A DNA stretch of 64,000 bases from Anaerotruncus rubiinfantis (GCF_900078395.1 NZ_FKLA01000008.1:248001-312000), one strand, 5' to 3'; counted from the stretch's first letter, positions 41,627 through 49,779 are shown. Program-made: numbers and translations. Notes: generated by a model not told the origin, from the sequence alone.

Positions 41627-42862
41627 ATGAAACGGTTTGCGGCGTTTATACTGGCGGCTGTCCTGGTGATGACGCTGGGTGCGGTCGGGGTGTTCGCATT
41701 TACCTCCGATGGGACGGTCGGGCTTGGTCCCGATATCCTCGACGAGGACGGCGACACGCTCGATTACGCGGAATTTGACATCTCTGACAGCTATGTCTAC
41801 GGCGAAGCGGTCCCGCCCGGCAAACGGTTTTATGTCGAACTGGCCGGTCCGGCCACGCTTGAGGGTGGAACCGAAATCGATCTGGAGGACCTCACAGACA
41901 AAGATTATTTCAATTTCCGGCTCGACAAGGACAAGAACGGAAGCCTGCTCAGTTCGGTCAAGCTGGTCACCAAACGGCTTGGCGGCGGCAGCCGCAACCA
42001 CTATATCGAGGTGAAGCTGAAGGATTCGCGCATCACCGAGGAAAAACAGCTCAGCTTTGACGCCTACTTCAAGGCCCGCAGCACCAAGGATGATCCGGAC
42101 AACCAACGCGTCTGGAATTCCGGGGACATCATCAGCGTCCGGTTCGAGCTCTGGATTGAGAACCCGGAGGAGGAGACCGACGCTTCGATTGAGACGGGGG
42201 AGGGGGTTGTCTTTAACCCGACCTCCAATGAGGACAATCTGATCGCGTGGGGCTATGACGAAGACATCGCCTGCCTGGAGTTTGAAGCGGACAGCGACGC
42301 GGACAAGTTCTATGCGAAGCTCTCCACAAAGAACATCCGCAGCATCTATGAGGATTACGGCGATCCGGCCGACGCGGATCTTTACTTCCGGGATTTTGTC
42401 GGCAATCCGGCGATTGACAGCACCTCCCGCGCGAAACTGACCCTTTATAATCCTTACAGCGACTATTACGATTATGACTACCGCTACGATGTGAATCCGC
42501 GCGACTGCTTCATCTATCTGGTGGACAAGGACGGCTATCTTGAGGATGTGACCGATCGGTTCACCTATGTGCACGAGGATGAAACCGACGCGGGTATCGA
42601 CGGCTGGCAGACGCGCACCCGCACGCTCGGAACCTATGTTATTTCGGACGTTGAACTCGATTTGTGGGAAGATTATGAAGGCGAGCCGCAGGACCCGGAA
42701 AATCTGCCGCCAGAGCAACAGACACCGTCCGATATGGCTCCGCCGCCGCCGAAACCGCAGAATCCGCCGCCGTCGACCGGCGCAAGCGACTTTGTCGGCG
42801 CTGCGCTTGCCGCTTTGGCGCTTTCGATGGGCGTGTATGCTTTCACGCGCACGCGCAAATAA
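41627..42862 (+). CDS. LPXTG-like wall-anchored surface protein 3
   Basis: A 411-residue paralogue of proteins 1 and 2. The signal peptide is MKRFAAFILAAVLVMTLGAVGVFA; shared blocks are LTDKDYFNFRLDKDKNGSL, IACLEFEADSDADKFYAKLST, IYEDYGDPADADLYFRDFVG, NPAIDSTSRAKLTL and QTRTLGTYVISDVELDLWE. A tyrosine/aspartate run (YSDYYDYDYRYDV) is special to this copy. The proline-rich linker ends PPPSTGASD, followed by a hydrophobic span and RTRK, so a sortase motif of PxTG type is likely. Confidence 0.83.
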   Translation: MKRFAAFILAAVLVMTLGAVGVFAFTSDGTVGLGPDILDEDGDTLDYAEFDISDSYVYGEAVPPGKRFYVELAGPATLEGGTEIDLEDLTDKDYFNFRLDKDKNGSLLSSVKLVTKRLGGGSRNHYIEVKLKDSRITEEKQLSFDAYFKARSTKDDPDNQRVWNSGDIISVRFELWIENPEEETDASIETGEGVVFNPTSNEDNLIAWGYDEDIACLEFEADSDADKFYAKLSTKNIRSIYEDYGDPADADLYFRDFVGNPAIDSTSRAKLTLYNPYSDYYDYDYRYDVNPRDCFIYLVDKDGYLEDVTDRFTYVHEDETDAGIDGWQTRTRTLGTYVISDVELDLWEDYEGEPQDPENLPPEQQTPSDMAPPPPKPQNPPPSTGASDFVGAALAALALSMGVYAFTRTRK

Positions 42863-42880
42863 AGAAGATTCATGCAAGTC

Positions 42881-42915
42881 CGCCCGCCGCGTTTTACGCG
42901 GCGGGCGTTTCCTTT
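42881..42915 (+). terminator. Terminator after surface protein 3
   Basis: CGCCCGCCGCG/CGCGGCGGGCG (42881-42891, 42897-42907) with loop TTTTA, followed by TTTCCTTTTT. Confidence 0.85.
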
Positions 42916-43083
42916 TTCTGGAGGAGAGAAAACGAAATGGGAAGAAAAGGGGAAGGGAACACAAAGCTGACAGGAAAATTAGCGGAAGTTGGACAAAAGG
43001 AGAGTGGATATCTGGGAATTATCATATTTGACACATTTTGATTTACTAAATAAAAGTTTATTGTGTATATTATACGACAATTA

Positions 43084-43136
43084 TTACAATTTGGTAACAA
43101 AAACCTCTTGAAAATCTGTTGACTCTCCCGTATACT
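43084..43136 (+). promoter_or_regulatory. Promoter of surface protein 4 with TTACAA/GGTAACAAAA boxes
   Basis: TTACAATT (43084-43091) and GGTAACAAAAA (43093-43103) precede TTGAAA (43108-43113), 17 bp, TATACT (43131-43136). The GGTAACAAAA box is shared word for word with the promoters at 37867 and 39422. Confidence 0.65.
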
Positions 43137-43206
43137 GAGACTCGTTCCAAGCGTGCCGCTCGTAAGGCCGCCGAACCAAAACTTATTTTTCAGGAGGAAA
43201 CACCAC

Positions 43207-44484
43207 ATGAAAAAAGTGCTTGCATTACTGCTCGCCGCTTCCGCCGCCATGTCTGTCGGCGTGACTGCTCTGGCTGATGACGTAAATTCCATCGAAAACG
43301 AAACCAACTCCATCGTTACCCTCGAAGATTCTTCTTCCGAAGAATCCTCCAGCTCCTCGAGCGAAGAGTCCTCTTCCGAGTCTTCTTCCGAAGAGTCCAG
43401 CTCTTCCCAGGAAAGCTCTTCCGAGCCCACTTCTTCCGAAGGCAGCTCTTCCGAAGAGGAGGCTGATCCGAACGCCGAGCCTTCCGTGCTCTACTTCGGC
43501 GCTGACGAGGACACCGGTGCGACCCTGGACGATATCCTGGAGCCCGGCACCGAGTACAAATTCCCGGTAACCGTCAAGATCGGCGACAAGACCGTCCCGG
43601 TTTCCGACGAGCTGCTCAAGACCTACAAGTTCAGCTACTCCAAGGTTTCCACCAAAGGCATGAAGACCTTTGAGATCGATGACTACAAAGGCGTTTACTA
43701 CCTCTATGTTGAGGCGAAAGACGCGACCCCGACCAAGCCGGTTGACGTCAAATACAACGTCAAGCTGGTCCGCAAGGCGAACAACCTGTCCGTCTTCTCC
43801 CAGGAAGTGAAGTTCCAGTACGGTTATGACGAGGCTGAGCACGATTATGTCACCGGCCTGGACGAAGGCGACGTCGTCGAGATCGACAACTCCCGCCCGG
43901 TCATCACCGCTTCCCAGTTCAACAAGATCGCCAAGATCAACAACTACAAGAACGTCACCCTCGCGGGCAGCGATTGGGAATTCACCGTCAATGTGACCGA
44001 TGAGTCCACCAAGAACATGCTCTCGAACAACACGGGCGTCAAGGAGATCCTCTCCAAGTTCGACGACCAGGACTTCAAGTTCTATAACTTCCCGGGCCGT
44101 CCGAGCTTCTCCGCAACCGGCCGTGTCGTGCTGGATGTTGAGGACATCGTCGATGATTTCGACAAGATGTACACCTACCGCTATGCGGATGGCAAGCTCT
44201 ATAAACTCAACGCCACCTTTGACGGCGATGAGAGCACCCTGTCCTTCCGCACCAACAAGCTGGACACCTTCGTTGTCACCAACAAGCTGATCAAAGACGG
44301 CACTGTTGTGACCGAAGCGGACACCAGCGACAAGGACGATGAGGGCCAGAACAACGGCTCCTCCAACTCCGACAAGAACAACCCGGGCACCGGTGCGAGC
44401 GACATGATCAACATGGCTGTTATGGCCGCGATCGCTTCCCTCGCCGGCGCTGGCGCCATCGCTGTCAAGAAGGCTTCCAAATAA
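43207..44484 (+). CDS. Serine-rich LPXTG-like wall-anchored protein 4
   Basis: A 425-residue protein. The signal peptide is MKKVLALLLAASAAMSVGVTALA. Residues about 41-86 are a low-complexity Ser/Glu stretch with repeated SSEESSS. The body is beta-rich and acidic; it contains PSFSATGRVVLDVEDI and YRYADGKLYKLNATF, only distantly like the other three. Near the end is LDTFVVTNKLI, then a Gly/Asn/Ser linker, the sorting signal NPGTGASD, a hydrophobic span and KKASK. The codon use is strongly biased to C-ending codons, suggesting high expression. Confidence 0.82.
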   Translation: MKKVLALLLAASAAMSVGVTALADDVNSIENETNSIVTLEDSSSEESSSSSSEESSSESSSEESSSSQESSSEPTSSEGSSSEEEADPNAEPSVLYFGADEDTGATLDDILEPGTEYKFPVTVKIGDKTVPVSDELLKTYKFSYSKVSTKGMKTFEIDDYKGVYYLYVEAKDATPTKPVDVKYNVKLVRKANNLSVFSQEVKFQYGYDEAEHDYVTGLDEGDVVEIDNSRPVITASQFNKIAKINNYKNVTLAGSDWEFTVNVTDESTKNMLSNNTGVKEILSKFDDQDFKFYNFPGRPSFSATGRVVLDVEDIVDDFDKMYTYRYADGKLYKLNATFDGDESTLSFRTNKLDTFVVTNKLIKDGTVVTEADTSDKDDEGQNNGSSNSDKNNPGTGASDMINMAVMAAIASLAGAGAIAVKKASK

Positions 44485-44504
44485 GTTCTTTCTGACTGCT
44501 TCAG

Positions 44505-44537
44505 GGCAGGGCGGACGAAAGTCCGCCCTGCCTTTTT
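44505..44537 (+). terminator. Terminator after surface protein 4
   Basis: GGCAGGGCGGAC/GTCCGCCCTGCC (44505-44516, 44521-44532) closed by a GAAA tetraloop and followed by five T. Confidence 0.9.
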
Positions 44538-44587
44538 GGTTTTGGCAATGAGGGGTTAGGGGTGTCCCAAAGAACCAATACAACCTC

Positions 44588-44616
44588 TTTACAAATACCC
44601 GCCAATCGCTTATAAT
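44588..44616 (+). promoter_or_regulatory. Promoter of the TPP riboswitch-thiT unit
   Basis: TTTACA (44588-44593), 17 bp, TATAAT (44611-44616). Confidence 0.75.
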
Positions 44617-44639
44617 AGGACGCAGAAACAGAAAAACGC

Positions 44640-44776
44640 CATAATTGGGGTGCTGGCGGATGCCGGCTGAGAGCGCACATGGACCTGTGCGTAACCCGCG
44701 ACCTGATCTGGGTAATGCCAGCGTAGGAAGATAGAGAACTCTTTTACGCCGCAGGGATTATCTGTGGCGTTTTTTG
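44640..44776 (+). promoter_or_regulatory. TPP riboswitch with terminator platform
   Basis: THI-box elements in order: GGGGTGC, GGCTGAGAG (CTGAGAG 44667-44673), ACCTGATCTGGGTAATGCCA (44701-44720) and GCGTAGGA. A terminator follows: ACGCCGCAG (44746-44754) with CTGTGGCGT (44762-44770) and TTTTT. Thiamine pyrophosphate binding should favour the terminator and shut off thiT. Confidence 0.93.
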
Positions 44777-44808
44777 TTTAGAAAAACAAAAAAAGGAGTC
44801 GAAAATCC

Positions 44809-45375
44809 ATGAACACAACCGTACGCAAACTCACCCACAGCGCGTTGATGATCGCTCTGGCGCTGATCCTGTCGATGTTCAAGCTGTTCCATATGCCGTT
44901 CGGCGGATCGGTCACAATCGCCAGCATGGCGCCAATTATCATTATATCGCTGATGTACGACACCAAATGGGCCCTGTTTACCTCGTTTGCCTATTCGCTG
45001 GTGCAGATGGTGGAGGGTTTTTATCCGCCGCCGGTTCAGAATTTCTGGAATTACCTCGCAGTGGTCCTGCTCGACTATGTGATCGCGTTCGGGGTTTTGG
45101 GGCTTGCCGGTGCGATTGCCCGCCGTTTTTCAAATAAGCAGGCGGGGGCGGCCGCTGCAACGATTGCGGTCATTGGGATGCGCTTTTTTTGCAGTTTCCT
45201 GTCGGGGATTCTCATTTGGACTGAATACGCGCCGGAGGGCATGCCGGTGTGGCTTTATTCGCTGAGTTATAATGGGATGATCATGGTCGGGGAGATGGTG
45301 GTGACAGTGATTGCGGTATGCGTAATCGTCCGCTATGTAAATCTGCAAAAACTGGCCGGCGCTTCAGCCGCCTGA
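44809..45375 (+). CDS. thiT: Thiamine ECF transporter S component ThiT
   Basis: A 188-residue protein with six membrane segments, the substrate-binding subunit of an energy-coupling-factor thiamine transporter. LTHSALMIALALILSMFKLF at the N-terminus contains the AxxxA-type helix that contacts EcfT, and KWALFTSFAYSLVQMV, WNYLAVVLLDYVIAFG and RFFCSFLSGILIW fit ThiT. The TPP riboswitch directly upstream supports thiamine as substrate. The shared EcfAAT module is not in the window. Confidence 0.93.
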   Translation: MNTTVRKLTHSALMIALALILSMFKLFHMPFGGSVTIASMAPIIIISLMYDTKWALFTSFAYSLVQMVEGFYPPPVQNFWNYLAVVLLDYVIAFGVLGLAGAIARRFSNKQAGAAAATIAVIGMRFFCSFLSGILIWTEYAPEGMPVWLYSLSYNGMIMVGEMVVTVIAVCVIVRYVNLQKLAGASAA

Positions 45376-45387
45376 GCCCCAAAGTAA

Positions 45388-45423
45388 AAACAGCGGGCAG
45401 ATATTTCTGCCCGCTGTTTTTTT
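45388..45423 (+). terminator. Terminator after thiT
   Basis: AAACAGCGGGCAGA/TCTGCCCGCTGTTT (45388-45401, 45406-45419) followed by T-residues. Confidence 0.88.
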
Positions 45424-45453
45424 GCGTATCGGCCTTTGTCTGGCGCATGAAAT

Positions 45454-45485
45454 AAAAATAGCCGCTTTTGCGGCTATTTTTTTAT
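45454..45485. terminator. Second terminator, serving the minus-strand XRE gene
   Basis: AAAAATAGCCGC/GCGGCTATTTTT (45454-45465, 45470-45481) with loop TTTT; it ends at the stop codon of the gene at 45482-45823 and has T-runs in both directions. Confidence 0.8.
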
Positions 45486-45823
45486 TCTTTCAGGAACGGG
45501 AGTGCATTCTGGATGATCCGCAGGATGGCAAGCGCCTGGTTATCTGTGCAGTCCTGCAGCAGCTCATCGATCTCAGAAAGATACTCTTTTTTTTGTATTC
45601 GGCTTTTTTTGTTACTGACAGCAATGATGTCGTTGGCTGTTACCCCAAAAAATTCGATGATTTGAATTGTTTTCGTCAAACCCAGTTGTCGTTCCCCGCG
45701 TTCGCACTGCCCAAGATAGGCGCTGTCCAGATCGACGGCTTCTGCGAGCTGTTCCCGCGTCATCTTTTTGAGCGTGCGGTACTTGCGAATGTTGCTGCCA
45801 ATGATCTTCGACATATTCTCCAT
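45482..45823 (-). CDS. XRE-family regulator
   Basis: A 113-residue protein with an N-terminal HTH: IGSNIRKYRTLKKMTREQLAEAVDLDSAYLGQCERGERQLGLTKTIQIIEFF (in part), then a helical C-terminus LSEIDELLQDCTDNQALAILRIIQNAL. CAGGAGA lies seven bases before the ATG on the minus strand. Divergent from a small gene and near two further XRE genes on the plus strand. Confidence 0.85.
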   Translation of the reverse strand: MENMSKIIGSNIRKYRTLKKMTREQLAEAVDLDSAYLGQCERGERQLGLTKTIQIIEFFGVTANDIIAVSNKKSRIQKKEYLSEIDELLQDCTDNQALAILRIIQNALPFLKE

Positions 45824-46039
45824 GGGTCCATCTCCTGAAGGCTTGATAGGGTTCTACCTCTATTTTATGGTAATGTATGGAATTCTTACAGGGGCAAAAA
45901 ACTAAAATAGGATTAGCCTAAACCAAAATTAGTATGCAGCTGGGAAACCGCGCTTATACGTCCGGCATATCATAAAAAGACGGGCGCTGAAAAACAGCGT
46001 CTGTTAAAGATTCCAACATTTCCCATAGGGGGATGAGAA

Positions 46040-46264
46040 ATGCGAAGTGAACTGCTGGAGATGATCCAACGGGAAAACGCGGATTTTCTTTCCAACCTGA
46101 AGCGGGAACCGTTCCGAAAAAGGGTATTGGAGCAGCTGTACCACAGCGATCTGCAACGGTACGGCCTGGCGGAATGGGAGTATGCGCTTTCCTATTTGAC
46201 AGATGAACCGCTGTCTTTCACAGGTTACCCGGAAATCCGGGAATTTCTGCACAATTATCAATAA
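46040..46264 (+). CDS. Small hypothetical protein
   Basis: A 74-residue, largely helical and charged protein: MRSELLEMIQRENADFLSNL, then FRKRVLEQLYHSDLQRYGLAEWEYALSYL and a C-terminal YPEIREFLHNYQ. GGGGGATG gives a plausible ribosome binding site. No family recognised. It lies between divergent XRE genes and ends in a perfect 19-bp terminator hairpin, so it is its own unit. Confidence 0.6.
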   Translation: MRSELLEMIQRENADFLSNLKREPFRKRVLEQLYHSDLQRYGLAEWEYALSYLTDEPLSFTGYPEIREFLHNYQ

Positions 46265-46267
46265 AAT

Positions 46268-46314
46268 ATGCGAATATCGGAGTAAATTTATTTTACTCCG
46301 ATATTCGCATTATT
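46268..46314 (+). terminator. Terminator after the small gene
   Basis: A perfect 19-bp stem (46268-46286, 46292-46310) with a five-base loop, followed by TATTTC. Confidence 0.75.
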
Positions 46315-46366
46315 TCTACTGTGTTTCTGCATAAAATTTGAGTATCAAATTTTATGAGGGATGCGA

Positions 46367-46618
46367 ATGAAGCCGCGTAAAAATCCACTTGGAGATAAAA
46401 ATATTGTGGGTAAACGGGTGGTTGCCATCCGAAAGCAGAGAGATATCAAGCAGAAAGAGCTGCTTGCGTGGTTGCAGACAATGGGAATGGATATCAGTGG
46501 GACAAGCCTCTCTCGCCTGGAAGGGCAGCAACGGCTTGTGCAGGATTACGAGGTGGTAATCCTCGCAAAAGCGCTTAACGTGACCGTAACATATTTGCTC
46601 GGAGTGGACAAGGACTGA
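46367..46618 (+). CDS. XRE-family regulator, first of a tandem pair
   Basis: An 83-residue HTH protein: NPLGDKNIVGKRVVAIRKQRDIKQKELLAWLQTMGMDISGTSLSRLEGQQR in part, then DYEVVILAKALNVTVTYLLGVDKD. The start at ATG 46367 places GAGGG six bases upstream; ATG 46361 abuts it. It shares GDKNIV, R..R...I.Q.EL and the DYEVV..AKAL.VTV.YLLG ending with the next gene, four bases downstream, so the pair arose by duplication. Confidence 0.8.
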   Translation: MKPRKNPLGDKNIVGKRVVAIRKQRDIKQKELLAWLQTMGMDISGTSLSRLEGQQRLVQDYEVVILAKALNVTVTYLLGVDKD

Positions 46619-46622
46619 GCCG

Positions 46623-46871
46623 ATGAATAAAGTACAGTATTATGGGGACAAAAATATTGTCCACCGGAGAATAAAAGAAACGCGCACCGCGGGAAAAATC
46701 TCTCAGGAAGAGCTGGCCGCCCGTATGCAGTCGCTGAATGTGAACATGGATCAGCAGATGATCAGCAAAATTGAAAAGAACAACCGTATTGTGACCGACT
46801 ATGAGGTCGTCTGCTTTGCGAAAGCTTTGCATGTAACAGTTTTATATCTGCTTGGAATTGAAGAAAAATAA
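46623..46871 (+). CDS. XRE-family regulator, second of a tandem pair
   Basis: An 82-residue HTH protein: YGDKNIVHRRIKETRTAGKISQEELAARMQSLNVNMDQQMISKIEKNNR in part, ending DYEVVCFAKALHVTVLYLLGIEE. It is clearly a paralogue of the preceding gene and translationally close to it. The recognition-helix regions differ (TSLSRLEGQQR against QMISKIEKNNR), so the two may bind different sites or form a heterodimer. Confidence 0.8.
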   Translation: MNKVQYYGDKNIVHRRIKETRTAGKISQEELAARMQSLNVNMDQQMISKIEKNNRIVTDYEVVCFAKALHVTVLYLLGIEEK

Positions 46872-46914
46872 ACACCGCCCGCATCGGTTTTCCGACGCGG
46901 GCGGCGTTTGTTTT
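46871..46914. terminator. Bidirectional terminator
   Basis: AACACCGCCCGCATCGG/CCGACGCGGGCGGCGTT (46871-46887, 46892-46908) with one mismatch, between convergent genes; T-residues follow on both sides. Confidence 0.8.
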
Positions 46915-48304
46915 ACCGGCGTTTGGCCAGGATCTTCTGGATGTTGATAAGGATCTGCTTAAAGTTAATCAGCAGGACAAACAGGCAGAGCAGCACCTCC
47001 GGCAAGACCCAGTTTTCGGTGACGGTGAGCAGCACCCAGGACTGGATGAGCAGCGCGGCCAGATTGAGCGCGACCTTCGGCAGATTCCAGCGAATTTTCA
47101 CATATTTGTGCGTATCGACCGCGCGCACAATGAACACCACAAAATAACTGAAAAAACAGGCAAATCCGGCCCCATTGACCCCGAAATGCGGGATCAGCAG
47201 AAAGCAGAGCGCCACATTGACCGCCGCGCCGATCATGGTTGTGACCATGGTGGCGTTGCTTTTCTTCTCCACCATGTAGATGCTTCCCAGGAAAGTGACA
47301 AAACAGGAGAATGAAGTCGCCAGCACCAGAAATGGGATAAAACGCCACGCTTCATAATAGTTTTTCGCCACCAGCAGGGTCATAATGAATTTTGCGAACA
47401 GGATGAGCCCCGACGCGGCGGAAAAGATGATCGCCTGGTAGGCTGCGCAGACGTTTGAAAAGAACCGGTCGCGGCCGGGCCCGCTTTCGGTGAAGGCGGA
47501 TAGCTGCCAGGCGTCGGTGAAGATGCCGGAGACAAGATTGATCATGGTCGGGACCTTGTAGGCGGCGGCATAAAGCCCGTTCGCCGCCTTGCCGAGGAAA
47601 TAGACCACGATATACCGGCCGGAAACGTTGGTGATCCACCAGGAGATGGTGTTCGGAATGAGCGGGATGCAGTAACGAAGCATCGAACGCAGCACCAGCC
47701 AGTCAATGCCCTTGAAACGGATATAATGGTGCAGGCGGGCGGCTGTGAACAGAAAGACTGCCGACAACAGGTCGGACAGGATGGTCGCCAGCACATAGCC
47801 GGTGATTCCGAGCTTAAAGACAACCAGCAGCAGGACGTTGAACACGATGACCATGATCGTGCTGAGCACCCCGTCGAACGCATAGAGCCGGACATATTCC
47901 TTCGCGCGCACGAACTGCGAACAGAGCGAGCGCAGACAGGAGGTGAGCACATAGAGGTAGATGAGATGGGTGTGCTCCTGCATGTTGGGCAATTTCCCGA
48001 TGAACGGCCCAAGCAGGAAGAAGATCAGGTATCCAACGCCGAGCACGATGATCCCGCCTGAAAAGACGTCCCGCTTGTCCACCGCGCGGTCCAGGCCGAA
48101 CCGGATGATGGCGGTGGAGATGCCAACCGAAACGAGCGGGATGATGAGGTTGGCAGTGTCTACAATGAGGTTGACCACGCCGTAATCCTCGGGCGTAAGC
48201 ACCCGGGTATACAGCGGCATCAACAGAAAAACGAGCACCTTGGAGCTGAAGGTGCCGACCGCGAATATAAAGGTGTTGGAGATCAGCTTTTTATACTTAT
48301 CCAA
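46913..48304 (-). CDS. Polysaccharide (lipid-linked oligosaccharide) flippase
   Basis: A 463-residue protein with about 14 membrane segments and the MurJ/Wzx-like start LISNTFIFAVGTFSSKVLVFLLMPLYTRVLTPEDYG. It belongs to the polysaccharide biosynthesis (MOP) exporters. The ATG at 48304 has GGAGGTG 12 bases upstream; an in-frame GTG at 48313 is closer to it and may be the real start. No glycosyltransferases lie next to it, so its glycan is unknown. Confidence 0.85.
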   Translation of the reverse strand: MDKYKKLISNTFIFAVGTFSSKVLVFLLMPLYTRVLTPEDYGVVNLIVDTANLIIPLVSVGISTAIIRFGLDRAVDKRDVFSGGIIVLGVGYLIFFLLGPFIGKLPNMQEHTHLIYLYVLTSCLRSLCSQFVRAKEYVRLYAFDGVLSTIMVIVFNVLLLVVFKLGITGYVLATILSDLLSAVFLFTAARLHHYIRFKGIDWLVLRSMLRYCIPLIPNTISWWITNVSGRYIVVYFLGKAANGLYAAAYKVPTMINLVSGIFTDAWQLSAFTESGPGRDRFFSNVCAAYQAIIFSAASGLILFAKFIMTLLVAKNYYEAWRFIPFLVLATSFSCFVTFLGSIYMVEKKSNATMVTTMIGAAVNVALCFLLIPHFGVNGAGFACFFSYFVVFIVRAVDTHKYVKIRWNLPKVALNLAALLIQSWVLLTVTENWVLPEVLLCLFVLLINFKQILINIQKILAKRR

Positions 48305-48328
48305 TACACCGGCACCTCCGTTTTGATG

Positions 48329-48829
48329 TTAGAACAGGCTGATGAACTGCAAAAGGCCATAGGAGGCCACTGTCATGATCACCCCGGCGATCAGCACGCC
48401 CGCCGCGATCGAAAGGATGGCGGGCTTCATCCGCATACCGAGCAGGGCCGCAATCGCCGCGCCTGACCAGGCCCCGGTGCCGGGCAGCGGCACGCCCACA
48501 AACAGACAGAGCCCGATCGCTTCGTAGCGGGTGACCTTGTCCGCTTTTTGCAGGAGTTTTTGCTCATACCAATTGGTGACGCCGGAAAGCAATTTTGTCG
48601 ATTTGAGCCACTTGAAAAGCGGCCTGCCGAACCAGACGATGAACGGGACGGGCAATAGGTTTCCCGCGATCGAAATGAGAAAGACCAGATGCCAATCCAT
48701 CCCCATGGCGGCGCCGAGCGGGATGGAACCGCGCAGCTCGATGAGCGGGATCATTGAAACGATAAACAGGGCGGTTTCGCGGCCTGCCACAGAAAAAAAG
48801 TCGAAAATCTGCTGCATCAGTTGTTCCAT
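48329..48829 (-). CDS. Small multidrug-export family membrane protein (COG2426)
   Basis: A 166-residue protein with four or five membrane segments: ETALFIVSMIPLIELRGSIPLGAAMG, VFLISIAGNLLPVPFIVWFGRPLFKWL, GLCLFVGVPLPGTGAWSGAAIAALLGM. The PLIELRGSIPLG and PLPGTGAWSG motifs define this DedA-related family, whose 'drug export' label is weakly supported. The ATG at 48829 follows GGAGGG; the ATG at 48853 lacks a ribosome binding site. It sits 24 bases upstream of the flippase gene on the same strand. Confidence 0.82.
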   Translation of the reverse strand: MEQLMQQIFDFFSVAGRETALFIVSMIPLIELRGSIPLGAAMGMDWHLVFLISIAGNLLPVPFIVWFGRPLFKWLKSTKLLSGVTNWYEQKLLQKADKVTRYEAIGLCLFVGVPLPGTGAWSGAAIAALLGMRMKPAILSIAAGVLIAGVIMTVASYGLLQFISLF

Positions 48830-48925
48830 AAGCCCTCCGGATTTGGAAATCATTACATGCCTATTTATTATAGTAAAATTATGCGCATATTACAATCGAA
48901 TCATGTAAACTTTTTGCCAATCCAT

Positions 48926-48954
48926 AAAAAGGCCGCCGGCACCGGTCCGGCGGC
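48926..48954 (-). terminator. Terminator of the amidohydrolase gene
   Basis: GCCGCCGG/CCGGCGGC arms (48932-48939, 48947-48954), with an inner CACCGGT section, followed on the minus strand by CCTTTTTAT. Confidence 0.8.
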
Positions 48955-48975
48955 AGCTTATGTAATGTTGCGGCT

Positions 48976-49779
48976 TCAGCCGGGAAGATGCAGGAGCGCG
49001 CGGGCATTCTGATAGAGGATTTTGTCCTTCTCCTGCCGGGAGAGGGTCGTCGCCTCCAGAAAAGCTTTTTCCGCGGGCACCGTGTTCCACGGGCAATCGG
49101 TCCCGAACAGCACCCGGTCGGCGCCATGGTTGCGGATCAGGCGTTCGTACTGCGCAGAGCCGCAGTAGACAGAACTCATCGCGGTGTCGAGATAAACATT
49201 CGGCAGGCCGCAAAGATGTTCTTCCGCCTCCTGATAGAGCATCAGCCCGCCCATGTGCGCTGCAATGATTGTGAGATTGGGGAAGGAACGCGCCACAAAG
49301 GCGATGTCCTCCGGCGGGGAATAGACGACCTTCGGTTCTACAGGGTCCCATCCGGCGTGCATCGTGATCGGCAGGCCGGCTTCGGCGGCCGCCTCGTAGA
49401 GCGGAAAATATTTCTCCTCGCGGATGAAGCAATGCTGATAGGCTGGATGCAGCTTGATCCCATAGAGGCCGAGCTCCTTGATCTGCCAGACGGCTTCGAC
49501 GGCATTTTCCGAATCCGGGAAAACAGTGCCGAAGCAGAGGAGCTTTGGATGCTCCTCCTGGATTTGTTTGGCAAAGCGGTTGATGGTGCCTTCCTGGCCG
49601 GGCCGGGTCGCGATATGCAGCACCACGCCGTAATCGGTACCCCATTCGTCAAATTTTTGCAGAGTCCCCGCGACCGTGCCGTCGGTGTGGTATGCGCACT
49701 GTGCGATGGCGGAGAGTTTCTGGAGGGTGCGTGCGGCGAGCGCATCGGGGAATATATGGGTATGGAAATCGATCAGCAT
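48976..49779 (-). CDS. Amidohydrolase-2 family metal-dependent hydrolase
   Basis: A 267-residue TIM-barrel enzyme: MLIDFHTHIFPD gives the first metal ligands (HxH), then GIKLHPAYQ, ITMHAGW, IIAAHMGG and LFGTDCPW with the final aspartate. The family includes decarboxylases and hydrolases of cyclic or aromatic acids; the substrate cannot be told. GGAGG is seven bases before the ATG. It stands alone with its own terminator, divergent from the copper operon. Confidence 0.87.
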   Translation of the reverse strand: MLIDFHTHIFPDALAARTLQKLSAIAQCAYHTDGTVAGTLQKFDEWGTDYGVVLHIATRPGQEGTINRFAKQIQEEHPKLLCFGTVFPDSENAVEAVWQIKELGLYGIKLHPAYQHCFIREEKYFPLYEAAAEAGLPITMHAGWDPVEPKVVYSPPEDIAFVARSFPNLTIIAAHMGGLMLYQEAEEHLCGLPNVYLDTAMSSVYCGSAQYERLIRNHGADRVLFGTDCPWNTVPAEKAFLEATTLSRQEKDKILYQNARALLHLPG

